Shown: positions 1 to 14,170 of the stretch, one piece after another
Position numbering within the stretch: the stretch's first letter is position 1
How the letters are laid out: every line of letters starts with the position of its first letter
Assembly (NCBI RefSeq): GCF_008831285.2
Contig: NC_045144.1
Coordinates: forward strand, 6,994,176 to 7,058,175
Reading direction: 5' to 3'
Source of the DNA: Nymphaea colorata
Taxonomy: Eukaryota; Streptophyta; Magnoliopsida; Nymphaeales; Nymphaeaceae
Length of the DNA: 64,000 nucleotides
Program-made: the position numbers and the translations under genes
The notes under the pieces: model-generated
What the model was told of the DNA's origin: nothing
The model's input: the letters and a program-made list of their open reading frames with translations, nothing else
Database searches by the model: none

Positions 1-1295
1 GGACTGGTGAGAATCTATTAAATTGGTTTAACCTGCTTGGGTTCACAAATCACAACATTCCTCCTCTGGTGACGTTGGTGCCCAGCCCAAGGGTCCCACT
101 CTTATCCAACCTTTCATCATCTTTTGTTGACCAGAGGACTAATATGGCATGCTATCTAAAGCCTTGGCCTTCACTGGTAAATTAGGTTTTGATATTATCA
201 TATAATAATATTCATATGCAAAATATGGTAATTCAGAGCTTTTTGGGTAAATTTTAATTGAGTTTCAGTAAACAATACATACAAAATTACGGAACAAGTT
301 ATTTATTTCAAATGACCATAATACCCCTACAGTTAAATGGTTCCTTACAAGGGCAAGGTGGAAGCTGAAAATATTATTTACAAAGTTACCAAAATGCCCT
401 TCTGGTAAAACACGGGAGCATGTCTTCCCCTTGCTAGCCGCATAACCCTCCTCTAAAGTTTAGAATCAGATAGTAATTTGGTTCTAACTTCAAAACAGGG
501 GAGACAGAGACGCTAGCCTCCGATACAGGCGTTGGTAAATAACTAAATTACCGTTGATAGTTAAAAAGAGGATTCTCTCTAAGATGGCAAAATTGGAAAT
601 TAAAAAAAATATTTTTTAAAAGGACAAAAATGTCCTTGTATTAAAAGGATAAAACAGGGAACCATGTTAGCTATGCAATGCAAAGCAAAATTTGCCATTC
701 ACGTGTTTTCTGTATAATTATGAATAGAATAGAAAGTGCTCCTGTTTTAGCATTAAATAGTCCTTTAGTTGCATAGGAACTGAAATAAATAGCCTGGAAA
801 ATGTTGGTGGATAACTAAAAATTTTAAAACCGTCGCTAAAAGTACCATGTCATGAGGACTAGTAATGGTTTATGGACCATGATGGTGCAGCAAGGTGTTT
901 TAGTGACTGTTTATAATATTCAGCCATCCGGCAGTTTGCCGATCACAATTCTCCTTCAGTTTTATGCGGATTTTCTTTCTTCATTTTTGTCAGACTAATA
1001 TATTATGTTCCTCTCTTTAAATACGCCTGATAAACTAAACTATAAGATTGTCAGTTTCATATCCTCTTTTGATACTTACCATGCCCTTTAATGGAGTAAA
1101 GTATTATTTTTTGAGCAACTAGCCGACGAAATTGCAAGAAGAAAGGTGATTACCTGATTTCATGCACTTGGGAAAGCCATCTTAAGGTAACTTATGATTT
1201 GACTCAAAAACGAAACTGGAGACTTTTTTAACATGTATGAGCAAGCTCATCTCTTTTAGGCTCAAGTAAGTTCTTCTAAAAAATGCATGAGTTTA
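1..1295. other. AT-rich intergenic DNA without a gene
   Basis: No open frame here looks coding. The stretch is AT-rich and holds one copy of a dispersed repeat (about 295-455) and short runs such as the palindromic 'aggacaaaaatgtcctt' near 620. Nothing else was recognised. Confidence 0.6.
295..455. repeat. Dispersed repeat family R1, copy 1
   Basis: This segment resembles 4,820-4,985 and, more weakly, 10,350-10,490. Shared landmarks, in order, are a 'tgaccataatacccct'-like box, a 'ttacaagggcaa'-like box, 'aaagttaccaaaatgc', and an end rich in 'cttcccc'. No terminal repeats or coding sequence were seen. It is probably a non-autonomous element or part of one. Confidence 0.5.
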
Positions 1296-1509
1296 GGCCC
1301 CGTTTTGATGCAAAGTAAAATTTTGAGTAGTGAAATTACCATGGGAAAAAATCAATTGTAAGAAGTCGGACCTCTCCAGGTTCGACTTTTTTTAGGGTAA
1401 AATTGTCTCGGGTTAATTTTCAATGTGTTTGAATTGAGTATGAAAAGTTGTACAAAAATGATAAGTTTCTCTCGATGCACAGTAAAATCCTTGTGCATCA
1501 AACGGGGCC
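1296..1509. mobile_element. Tourist-like (PIF/Harbinger) MITE, 214 bp
   Basis: The left end GGCCCCGTTTTGATGCA and the right end TGCATCAAACGGGGCC are inverted repeats that differ by one T. The element is flanked on both sides by TTA (1,293-1,295 and 1,510-1,512), the target duplication typical of PIF/Harbinger elements. An internal imperfect palindrome built on 'agtcggacctctccagg' (about 1,355-1,390) recurs in the element at 6,122-6,325. It has no coding capacity. Confidence 0.85.
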
Positions 1510-1512
1510 TTA

Positions 1513-2953
1513 AGCTCGAGTTCAAGTTGGTTTTTTGAGACCAGTCCAGTTGGTGAAACCAAGTCTTCCAGGACTCAGTGTGAGCTAGTACAGCTAAGTT
1601 AAAACACCTGTAATTCTGTATGTTATTTTTTAGCTATTTTTAAAATATTCATTTGCTTTGATTAAAATTATTTTCAAAAGATAAAAGTTTTAAATATCAT
1701 TTGCTTATTCATGACCAATTTACCTGAATTGATGAATCTGCCGGTCCATGATTTAATGGCTTCATGTATTTCATTTCTTAACAGTTAGAGACTCTTATTT
1801 TGCAACATTCAATTTCTAAACAGCTATAAACTCTAATTATAATATTTGAGGCTCTTGAAAGAGCAGCTTCACTTTTATATTCGCAATTTAATCTATCCAA
1901 AATTAATTGAACAGTGAACTATGTCCAGACATTTGTCATCCCTAATAACCCAACATTCAACAAGATGGATACAACTCATATGCTTTTAAAAATATTAGAC
2001 TATGTTGGTCCAAATATTTTTATTTTTGTTAAACCTTCAAAACTAGCTTTTTTATGTCTTATATAACATAATTTGAGCAAATTATTTTGAAAAAAAAATT
2101 ATAAATTTGAATTGCCTGCATTCATTTGTGGAGTTGCATTAGCAATGACAATGGATTTCTAATGCGACTTTCCCAAGGGAAAGTCCCTCGAAATAAAAGC
2201 AAAATACCAAGCTAAGAATCAAAAAAAGAAATGTGGAGATGTTTTTCTGTTTTTATGAAGAATAGAGTTCTATGGTCTCCAAATATTTTTCATTACTATT
2301 GGGAGAACCATTAGAACCTGGTTATATGCGCTATACTGAGTACTAAATTTTTTGTGTGCCGGTATAATTACGACGAAAATATCTCCTGTTTATAACTTTT
2401 GGAAAGACATTAAAATTAAAAAAAAACTAAAAAGACTATAAATGTCATATTTTAAAATAAATTACTAAAATGTCCCCCTACCCTTTACTGCGTATGTAGG
2501 TTGGGTGTCCATAAACGGCGCACGCAACTCAATCTAAGAACCATATCCCATAATTTTGACACCTAGCCATTTTTTTAGCTTGATTTAGTTTCAAATTGAA
2601 TAGTGAATTTAACCTGACTCTGCATTTTGAAGAACATTATATATAGAAGGTGAAATTCCATATCAGCTAAAGTTGGCTTTCTTCATTAAATGTGCAATGG
2701 TTATATGATATTATTATTAAAACCAATGTTAGCAAAGGTTGGGTAGTTGCAAGATAGCTAAAATTTAAAAATTTATGGCTAAAAGTGCCATAAATCAGAG
2801 CATTATAAATTGTTACTGCATCACAAAAACCATGACTAATACTAGTTTAGTAACAAATTTTTTATTTTTTAATCATTCCTTAACATCATGAGCAAGCATT
2901 GAACTCCCCCTATTATCAATGTTAATGTACATAAGGAAAAAGAGAAATAAATT

Positions 2954-2990
<37 letters not shown>

Positions 2991-4815
2991 CAAATAAAGT
3001 TGGATTGAATTTCTTAATGTTTTGGAAATTTTATTAAATATGGGGACGGACTGAAATCATTCGACAAGTACCCATTTGACAGGAAGCAGGAAAAAGATCA
3101 TATTTTTTAATAGTTTTAATTGATTTATTTATTGGCAACAGAAAACGTGCCAGTGAAAGACTACTTGTTGGCATACAATTTGGACAAGTACTGCTGTGAA
3201 CGGAAGTAGAAAATTTTTCTCGACTGCTCCTTCACATGCCCCTATCAACACACACACCAACGCCTTCTCCGTCACGAGACAAAAACCACCAATCACAAGC
3301 TCCCTCCCACCCCCATCTGGGTAGAGAGAGAAGAAAAAATAGAGCTTTCTCTCTCTATAAATAATTATATTGGCTTGGACTCCGGTCCATCTTAGACCGG
3401 AGCATCTGTGGCTGGTACTTGCTTCTCCTTTTTTTAAATTTTTTTTTATTAAATACTTTTTCATTTTTTAAATTTATAATTACCAAATTGCCCTTCATCT
3501 TCACTGATACTTCAGGATTTTTACCCCCAACATACAACTTTTAAGATGCTGCACATTCATATTGAAAAGGGAATTGATGTGTACACTACTTTTATTTATT
3601 GACTATAAATAATAGTTAGTTAGTTGATATGAATGTGTCACTCTCTACTGCTCCGAGTGAGTAATATGTTCGCTCGAAATAAAGCCCAAAGGCCCCTCCA
3701 TTCTTCCTGCCTTCAGATCTTCATGTGTGTTTATATCAACGATAACAATGGTGTACTTTCAACTTAAATGTTAAGTCCTACCATTTTAAGACACAGAAAC
3801 ATAATCATGAGAATCGAACTAAAACCTACCTTAATATAATCAATTTAGCCTCAAAAATTACGATATATTTATAAGACGGTTCACTTTTTTTAGTTGATTC
3901 ATTCTAAAGTTCTGTAATATTTTGAAACCAAAAACACTCTCAAAATGACAAGAGAATAAATTATCTGTTTTTTGGACGTAATTGTGTATATATATATGTA
4001 TATTGAATTTATTTTTGCTAAATTGGCAAATAAATGTACCATCGAGGTATCGTGCCGTGGTTTTCCGTATGAGCGCACGGTCGTCCAAAAAGATATTCCT
4101 TCTATTGCTTTTTTGACTATTAATTTGTTGGTTTATAAAGCTTGTGACAAGACAAACCCCTGAAACGAGGGGTCCGAATAAACCAAATTTGTAATTAATG
4201 TAACTACGCTGCTTTTAGGACCCTAACGCCGCTTAAATACAAGCCACATGAGACACGCACACGTGTTTGCATAGTGTGGTGTGTTGTAGGCGTGCGTGGC
4301 GGATATTTCCTTCCCTCGGATCTGAAATTCCGGGCGTCCGGAGATTTCGGGATTTTAAATCTCGAGATTTCGTTGTCTTTGTTTGGGGATTAGTATCTGA
4401 CCTTTTAATTTTATCTTTATAAAGTGCATGAATCACGTCGTCGTGACTAGAGGAAGAGTCTCTTTCTTCCCCCCTTAAACCTACCCGTTTGAGTTCAGTG
4501 TCCCTTCGAACAAGTTCGTAACAGAGATTGTGGACTAAGGATTCAAAGGGATCTCAAATCCAAATGCATGAAACCTACTGTCTAAAGTTCTGAACAAACA
4601 ATGGATTTTAATAATTAGTAAGCTTAATATGTGGAAACCATGGATTTAAAGTCCGATCTGAAAATCTCTGTGGCTCTTAGGTTCAAGGTAAAAGAAAAAA
4701 AAATGTGTGACCTAAAATGGGTCTTACCTCAAATCAAACGCGTAAATTTAAAATTTTGAAGTCATTAAATGTTTATATACATTTTTAAGTGTTTTCTGCA
4801 CCCCGACCATGTGCT
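1513..4815. other. Intergenic DNA without a recognisable gene
   Basis: The stretch is AT-rich. It includes a (TA)n tract at 2,956-2,986 and CT/GA-rich short runs near 3,320-3,360. Short frames at 3.1-4.4 kb have no family signature and look random in composition. A low-copy repeat with 'aaaatgtccccctaccc' near 2,470 may be a distant relative of family R1. Confidence 0.5.
2956..2986. repeat. (TA)n microsatellite
   Basis: An uninterrupted TA dinucleotide run of about 31 bp. Confidence 0.95.
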
Positions 4816-4819
4816 ATAT

Positions 4820-4985
4820 ACTTGAAATGACTATAATGCCCCTGTTAGTTAAACGGATGACCTTTGTTGTAAGGGCAAAAGTATAACTAAAAAAACTCCT
4901 ATAAAGTTACCAAAATGCTTTTTTGGTAGAAAATGAGAACACTTCTTCCCATGTTAGTGACATAACATGAAAACCACATTCATTC
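4820..4985. repeat. Dispersed repeat family R1, copy 2
   Basis: This copy aligns by eye with 295-455. It shares 'tgactataatgcccct', a following 'gttaaacgg', 'gtaagggcaaa', 'aaagttaccaaaatgc', and 'cttcccat...gcataac'-like ends. Confidence 0.5.
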
Positions 4986-5039
4986 ACCCTTAATTTAAAA
5001 AAAGAAGGCAATTTTTTCAAGGACAAGTAATAGTTCGCA

Positions 5040-5345
5040 CGGGTGAACAACAAGTCGAACTACTCGATAAAGTTTGGCTCGTCAACGAGTTTGAGCTGAG
5101 TCAGATGTTTTACGAGTTGAGCTCGAGTTGAACTCGTTCAAATAATTGAGTTGAGTTTGAGTTCAACATATAACTATCGAGTCGAGTTCGAACTCAACAC
5201 ATAACTGTCGAGTCAAGTTTGAGCTTTAATCGAGTTTGTCAAGCATTAATCAAGTTGATATATTCAAACGAGTTTACAATTTTGTCGAGCCTTAATTGAG
5301 TCGAACACATAACATAACGATGTGGTCGAGCCTTAGCTCGTGTTA
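5040..5345. repeat. CGAGTTCGAGCTC-rich dispersed repeat (family R2), copy 1
   Basis: A 300-bp stretch made of variants of 'gagtcgagttcgagctcaac'. It begins with 'gggtgaacaacaagtcgaac', closely matching the start of the repeat at 56,860. The many self-complementary TCGA and GAGCTC words make it locally palindromic. It has no coding potential. Confidence 0.7.
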
Positions 5346-6121
5346 CTTACCCACGCAACAGTTACTTTCAATATTAATTTTGAAATGAATATTAACAGGT
5401 TTGCATTTTTTGTTGGAGGGGGGGGGGGATTTTTCATAAATTCCTTTTAGGTACCTGGGCATTGTTTTCGAGGTTACCAATTATCTCTGAGCGGTTTGTC
5501 CTTTGTCTTGGAGTGAATAAAAAGGTGGAGAGGATGGGAAAGCGACGTGATGAAGGGAGGGATGGACCCGATATCAATCTTTGGATCAGGATTTGCCAGC
5601 CCACTGCAGAGGTGCATGTGCCCCTCCTGTTTTTTTCCTCCTCTTCTTTTCTTTTTCAAACTTTTTATTTGAGGCATTACCCTTCGATCATAATCCCTAC
5701 TATAGTCTTATTTTCTATTAAAGAAAAGTATATACATACATATCAACCACTTGTTACCATGGCACTAATAAAAAAAATTAGATTTGAAAACAATTTTTTT
5801 TTTTACTCAAGCAACAATTTGAAAAGTTTTAAGTTTTTGATTTCTGTTTAGAAGGGCATAGCATGGCTGGTTGGACGCCATGGTTGATCTGGCGGTTGTA
5901 AAATTTTGTGTCATAATAGGTTATATGTATACGTCGATATGATGAGAAAAATGTATTAGTTGACATATATTGGGCCGACACGAGACAATCATAAACCCTA
6001 TAACATTGAGAACAGATGAAACTAAAGAAATAAAGGATTTCCACTCTATTACTGCCTCTACATGAAATTTTTCATGGCTTCAAACATACAAAACGTAACT
6101 ATTTCTCGGGAGCTTCTTTTA

Positions 6122-6325
6122 GACTCCGTTTATTGCACAGGAAAAAAAGTACACCAAAGAAATTTCCCTCCGTTTGTTTCGTTTCTCCTGCAACATCAAA
6201 CACATGAAACTTTATCGTGTGTTTTTCATTGATTTTGGAAAAAAAATTCACTTCAAAAAGTCAGACCTCTCTAGGTCCGACTTTTTTCCACAGTAATTTT
6301 ACCGTTCTGTGCATCAAAAGTTGCC
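6122..6325. mobile_element. Tourist-like MITE, related to the one at 1,296
   Basis: The flanks are TTA (6,119-6,121 and 6,326-6,328). The ends are diverged inverted repeats (GACTCCGTTTATTGCACAG and CTGTGCATCAAAAGTTGCC). The internal box 'aaagtcagacctctctagg' matches the equivalent box of the 1,296-1,509 element, which marks them as the same family, with this copy older. Confidence 0.7.
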
Positions 6326-7563
6326 TTAAGATTAAAGACCATTTAGCAAACTTTTAAAACCATAAGCAGTGCATTTGAAATTATGATAAAATCCAGGCTT
6401 CTAAATTAATGATTTTCTTTGTTTTTTTCTCTCTCTTTCTGCTCTGCCAAATGTGTGACTGAAAATGCTCCAAAGATGAGAGAGAGAGAGAGAGGAATGT
6501 GAATGGCAGCAGCCTGCAACTCGGCCGACCTCATTCATTGATCACAGTCTTCCACAGCTTCTTCCTTCACTTTATCTGAAACGCTTTTATTTTATGTGCA
6601 GTTTCTGCATAAAGCAAACCCTAAGCGATCAACTCCAATCATGTGCTGCCCACCTCCAAATCTCATAGACCTTGACCTTTCTTCTTCATACACACATATT
6701 TTAATCAAAACCATGTGGATATCACTTTCTCATCCCAAAACTTTGATGGTTACTCTTTTGGGTGTTCTTGCTGCATAAAAGAAGGCCATGTGAGTAGCTT
6801 GTTTTTAATAGGATCCAAACTAGTTACCAAGATATCATTTGGCTCGACTTTGTACATCTCAAAAGTCAAAGGCAGAAATGATATTCACATGGTTTCCGAT
6901 TAATGTACATATTTTTTTCCGGTGATATCCGCAAAGGTCAAACACGCGACCGCCGCCGGCACGGCAAAAAATTCTCAAACTCCTCGAGCAACCCACCTTA
7001 TTTTAGTAGCTTTGCAGCACAGGAGGTTGACGTTCACGGTGGTCACTGCAGAATCAGAGACTTTCATCTCGCACTGCTCCTAAGTGATAAAAGGAAGAAG
7101 AACTCATGTTCTCATCTTTTTCTTATTACATTCTTCATGTATGTATAAGACCGAATCTATTCGATTTCTAAAAAAGATTACTAATCCTTAACTTTTCAAG
7201 GAATCCTTCATCAGTGGTTGTGAATGATTGACTTTGTCAATCTTTTCAACATGGGTTTTGTAGAAACAAAGTCAAAAAGGTCGGGAAATAAAACCGTCTG
7301 ATTTGATTCGTTCTCAATAGATATGAGATGATCATCTTAGTTTGATCTTTTAGAATTTGCATGATCTTAAACATTTTGCTGAGTGGCTTCGCCAACCTAG
7401 CAAATCTCTATCCCTGGGATAACCGGTTAAAGTAATCGGTTTGCAAGAAGTTGACTCATCACTAACGGGAGAGAAAAAAATGTCAGTAAATGCGGGCCCA
7501 AAGTGTCACTAAAACTTGCGCCATAAAAGCAGGTGAGCCAGCGCCGATGGTCTCTCTCATTTA

Positions 7564-7564
<1 letters not shown>

Positions 7565-7619
<55 letters not shown>
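7565..7619. repeat. (TA)n microsatellite
   Basis: A pure TA dinucleotide run of about 55 bp. Confidence 0.95.
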
Positions 7620-7623
<4 letters not shown>

Positions 7624-7769
7624 AAGCCTACTTTTTGGTCTGATCAAACCAATCTGTCTCAAGAGAAAAAGGTTGCTACCAGCTGACACAAACCCAATGG
7701 GTCTGTTCCCTCTACCTTACCCAGTCTTTCTATTATAACCATGTTTATTCAGGCATCTTTTTGTGTAAC

Positions 7770-7800
<31 letters not shown>

Positions 7801-7801
7801 A

Positions 7802-7834
<33 letters not shown>

Positions 7835-7840
7835 AAGAGA
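7770..7840. repeat. Compound (TA)n-(TG)n-(GA)n microsatellite
   Basis: Successive TA, TG and GA runs merge into one another. This suggests stepwise conversion of one dinucleotide tract into another by point change and slippage. Confidence 0.9.
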
Positions 7841-9127
7841 GAAAGAAAAAGAAAAGAAAGGAAAACCTACATGCTAATTACTATTATGAAGTAAGTAAAT
7901 GTGTGTATATATATATATATATTAAAATCAGTCAGTCAACATCTATGGATGAATTTATATTTTATGATGCTAAAAACTATTGAAAATGATACACTTCCAG
8001 TGCCAAACCATTGTTCACAGTTTCTACCCATAAAATGCACCATTTGCAAAAGTTTTTGGTGTCTTAAAGTTTTGATTTCAGTTTTGCTATACGCATATTG
8101 CAGGTTCATATAAAGTGAAACCTTAACTAATAATTTATAAAGATCGAATAGTCAATCGTCAGAATTTCTTTAGTTCACGGAACTCATTCTGCTATGTCCT
8201 TTTATGTTGATTTTTTATAGTTGTGGACATGAAAAACTCGTCAATGTAAAATTTTTTTTTTTCTGCCTGGACGAAGCGGCCGACTTGTCCTACTCATCCT
8301 TCTCCATGTCGGCTGGCTCTCACGCAGATCGAGTGTTGTTGTCTTTCATAAATTCAACAATAGATATAAAATGTTCAAAGCTTATATGAATTCGAAAGAA
8401 TAAATATCTCAACAAATATACATGTATACTGAAATGGTTGGTGCAATGGCTCGTAGACGGTCAGTTTTCATTCTAAGTTTTGATGGTGTTTTTTTTTTGT
8501 TATAAAAATGAAGAAACTCATATGTAAGTTGAATCATAACACGATATCTTTTAAAGATACCAAACATGCTTAATACCTTAAATGATAGAGAGAAAAGCGA
8601 AGGTTTTAACCTCAAGATGAGATATTCAATTTATTAATCCAAATTTGTACATAAACATAAGTAAATGTAATGATTTTGACATTTAAGTTTATTTTTATAC
8701 TTTTAGTAACGTCTCTTAATACAATATATATATATATATATATATATGTGATACAAATTGTATGAAGGAGTTAATTTGTGAGATAAAAGCTATTGACTTT
8801 GGAGAGAAATGAAAAAAAGGAGAGGGAGACATCAACATCGCGATCAAGGGGGGCAGTGCAGGCTCCCCAGTTTGTTTGCTTCTGCCTGTTGCCAGATGTG
8901 CACGTCAATCTCTATCTCTCATTATTGATCAATTTTGAAGGCCGGGAAAAAAAAGAAGACCCGCCATGGTCCACACTCCAAGCCGCTGCCCTTTTCCCAT
9001 CTTCTCATGCTCTGTCCCTTTCCCTTTCCCCCCCTCACGTGTGCTTACTGAACACCCCCCTTTCACGTTTGTCCTCATCTCATCTCACTCCAATTTCACC
9101 ACGAACACCAACCCCCATGAATGATTG

Positions 9128-9230
<103 letters not shown>

Positions 9231-9765
9231 TTTGATAGTTATCAGCATCACAAATATACACATACACACACATATATATATATACATAAAATGTTTTGCC
9301 AACATCGTTTGACGACTTGACATAGCTGCCTGTCTTGACAAGAATAAACCTATAATACCAGTTATCACTCTACGATTCAAATGATGCCTTTTGAGGCCGA
9401 CTAAAGGTATCTTCTTCCTCCCATCGTAGCCTATGAGCCTGGGTCCCCTACTGAAATAGGTGTGGATAGACATATAGGGAAAGAGATGAGATTGTACAAA
9501 CTCCAAGGAATAATTTTGTGCAATATGAAATATATATTTGATAAGGAAATAAAAGTCATATATATATAAATTGAACGGTGTCTTTGGCTTCTCAAAGTGA
9601 CCTAACAATCTAATCACGATTGTGTGATATATCATGATGTACAATTAAGAGAAAAAAGTGATGGGTATTTCGTTATATAGTATTAATTCACACATTTTTC
9701 TTCTTGTTTTTTTCTCAACTACCTTTTTACTTCAGATGAACGAGTCTAGTTTGGTGACTTAATGA

Positions 9766-9815
9766 CTCTCTCTCTCTCTCTCTCTCTCTATACATACATA
9801 TATATATATATATAT
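9766..9815. repeat. Compound (CT)n-(TA)n microsatellite
   Basis: A CT run of about 23 bp passes through 'tatacatacata' into a short TA run. Confidence 0.9.
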
Positions 9816-9926
9816 GAGTTCATTTCCTTTTGTTCGGTGTCGCTTTATGGGGTTTTTCATGTATTGGCATCTTCTTGCCCTATGTTTTGAAACTTGAGGG
9901 AGGGGAGGGCCACCACTTAACCGCGG

Positions 9927-10013
9927 ACACGTGCATTTGCACGTGTACGGCCTGGCATTCCGGAAGGGTGGGTACATGGTACATGTGTTTGCACATGCAT
10001 GTGTGCACGTGCA
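9927..10013. promoter_or_regulatory. Cluster of CACGTG palindromes
   Basis: ACACGTGCA and TGCACGTGT (9,927-9,946) are perfect inverted 9-mers separated by two bases. A further perfect palindrome TGCACGTGCA lies at 10,004-10,013, with several related CACATG/CATGTG words between them. CACGTG is the plant G-box bound by bZIP and bHLH factors. No gene start was found next to the cluster, so a regulatory role is inference only. Confidence 0.35.
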
Positions 10014-10349
10014 GACAAAACCCTATACCTTTTTATAAAAGATCCTTGTTTGTTGTCTTGTGGAAGTATTATCAATCTCTTGGGGAGTTACCCATCAATG
10101 ATTTTTCTCATATGCAAAGTAGTGAATTGTGTGGAGATGCTTCTTTTGTGGTAAATTTTTAGGGTTTCACTCACCTGCTCTGGTCCTTAAATAATTGGAG
10201 GTAAAGCCAAAAAGTTGGTGGAAGAGCTGCTGGATCTGTTTGCCTTTTTTTGACCAACTTTTTTACTTGGTTAACAGTTTGTTTAGCAAAAGAAGAAGAA
10301 GAAGAAGGTTATATGTTGGGTTCCAAAAATGGGATTGTATGTTAGAAAT

Positions 10350-10490
10350 CAAAAAATGACAAAATTACCCTTGACATTGAATGAAGCAGACCATCCCTTG
10401 CAAGGATAAAAGTAGAAGTAAAAAATATGATTTTTTTAAAAAGACCAAAATGCCCTTCTCATAAAATGGTAGAACACGATGCGCTGAGGG
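10350..10490. repeat. Dispersed repeat family R1, probable copy 3
   Basis: Shares 'atgacaaaattacccttg', 'cttgcaaggataaaag' and 'accaaaatgcccttct' with the copies at 295 and 4,820, in the same order. It is more diverged than those two are from each other. Confidence 0.4.
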
Positions 10491-11729
10491 GTTGTAATGC
10501 ACTGGGGATACGGCAACTTGCGCACCTTCAAAGGGACTTGTGATCAAATATTGTGGTTACTGTCACGACATAGTGTGCTCTTTCTCTAAATAGTAATAAG
10601 TCCTTAAGCATTCCATATGAAACCCTAGGGCTGGTTGGTATAGTGGCCTCTGGTAGGGTCGGCGGACTGAACCAAACGGCTCTCCCTAAAAGAAAAAAAG
10701 GCCGGCTTCGATGTCTGTCTGGCTTATACAAACTTGCTCCCTCAACTTTGTTGGCAACTGTGAAACGAAGGACCATCTTTTTTCATTTTTATTTGTTTCT
10801 AGTTAAAAATATCAACTAAAATGAATAAAATGACAGTAATGCCCTCGCTTGTATAAAAGCTGCAGAAGAACACTTTTCATCTTTAAAGAACGATGGTGAC
10901 AAACGTATAGTTTATCATGTTCTACTCATGACAGCTTTCAATTTGCTGCTTTTTCATTCCGTTGTCCGTAAAAGCAGGACCAGTAATGAAAAAAACTAAG
11001 AAGAATAGGAATCATATTGATATCATGGCCAAATTGTTAGCTCCTTCAACATAAAAACTGAATTTTAAGTCTTAGAGATCGTAAATCATCTATAGGAAAT
11101 TAATGAACATCAACATTTTGTAAGTGGTTGAGGAGCACTTTATCATGTCTATATTATACATAATATATATATATATATAATCATATTTTATGTGCATGGC
11201 TAAGAGACAACTTAGTTATGGGTTTCGATGTGGTCCTGAGTAGGAGCATGGCTGGCCTTTGTTTTACATTTAAACATTGTGCTGCATATTGTATTAGAAA
11301 AACATTATCTGCACAATCTACACAAGAAGGTGCAGGAAATAAGAAGACAGCATTGTGAGAATCTTTTTGGGACGAGCACCATATCCACCAATAAAACTAA
11401 ATCAGCAAAAAAGTCATCAATGGTGCTCTTTGTTTTCTTTGTACACTTTTTTCCATGAAACTTGTGTGTGCCCGCGTGTGTGTATGAGTTTACTTTTAGG
11501 TGAGGAGGAGAAATCCACCAACTGGCTCAAGGTCGAAACCTCTACTCAACATTATGTTTCTGTACATGACCTGCTTTTGGTGTCTCATTCTGTCAGCTAT
11601 TTCATAGCCATTAAAATATATGGTATAATCATACAATGTTTGATGGCATGAGAATACATAATTATTAGAACACAAACCTACAATGTTTTGTTTATAGATA
11701 AAGACTATGCTGCCGAGGTAAAACTCTAA

Positions 11730-11982
11730 GGAAGCGTTTGGATGAGACTCTCATCTAACCCAATTTTATGAAAACTTGGTTTTATGAAAACCATGTTTTT
11801 CTAATGAGTTTTAAAAACATTTGCTTTTGTGTTTGAGTGACACATTTCTCACTCCCTTTTATAAAATCAGGTTTTTCCAAGATTGGGTTTTTCTTAAATC
11901 CAATTCCGATGATACCTAACACTTCAAAAACTTGGCTGTCGTTTTAGAGGCAAAACCAGGTTTTGGCATTCAAACACCCCCA
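11730..11982. mobile_element. MITE with TAA target duplication, 253 bp
   Basis: The left end GGAAGCGTTTGGATGA and the right end GGCATTCAAACACCCCCA are inverted repeats of the GTTTG(A/G)ATG type. TAA flanks both sides (11,727-11,729 and 11,983-11,985). Internal 'aaaacttggttttatgaaaa' and 'aaccaggttttggcattcaa' give further internal symmetry. Similar words at 37,795-37,900 suggest a second, decayed member. Confidence 0.75.
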
Positions 11983-11985
11983 TAA

Positions 11986-13587
<1,602 letters not shown>

Positions 13588-13839
13588 TAGGGCAATAGTT
13601 CAAAGCGCTTCATATAGAGAATAGAGGAAAGTTCAAAAACAGACAGTAACATTGAAAGACATATTAAACAAGTAGTCCTGTTTTTTGGGGAAATTTTCAT
13701 TTGTAACTAATCTTTTGCCTGTAATTTTAAAAAAAGGCTTGCTATTTGAGATTTTTTTTTAAAAGATGATCATGCTGTTTATGACAATTGTCATGTAAGG
13801 TTTTTCAGTTAAATTCCACTATCCTGGGGAAAAAAATCA

Positions 13840-14170
13840 GTTGGCTAAAACCATTATCACAAATATCACTGCATTTTTGAAAGTCTAATGATATTTTTGA
13901 GATAAACTAGTAAAACTAAAATGTTGGAAAAATCTTGGGAAAAAATGAATATCTTACGATTTTCTCACAATTTTTTGCGATTTTTTTTTATATTTTTTCT
14001 CTTCATTATTAGCTTTTCATTTATTTTACTTTATTAATTTTTAGAATTTTTATTTTTTTAATTTGCCGATATTTTTGGCACATTTTTTTGGGAAAAACTA
14101 TTTCACCAAAAAATACCTGAGAAAAACATTGTCGATATTTTCCCAAGAATGATATTTAAGATAGTGGCTA
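13840..14170. repeat. AT-rich dispersed repeat, possible partner of 43,480-43,800
   Basis: Contains 'atacctgagaaaaac' (14,112-14,126), whose exact reverse complement occurs at 43,487-43,501. Both sites adjoin long runs of the type 'aaaaaatgaaaaa' or 'ttttttttatttttt'. Low complexity makes the alignment uncertain. Confidence 0.3.

Larger units (their letters stand above)
6330..9120. other. Intergenic DNA with microsatellites
   Basis: No gene is supported. A GC-richer patch at about 6,930-7,080 and another at 8,790-9,120 have frames free of stops over about 110 codons, but no domain, and they border simple repeats. They could be old exon or promoter remnants. (TA)n runs occur at 7,565-7,619 and 8,725-8,747. 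Confidence 0.45.
9315..11726. other. Intergenic DNA without a recognisable gene
   Basis: No coding signature was found. The stretch includes a CT-TA microsatellite (9,766-9,815), a G-box palindrome cluster (9,927-10,013) and a third R1-like repeat (about 10,350-10,490). Confidence 0.5.
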
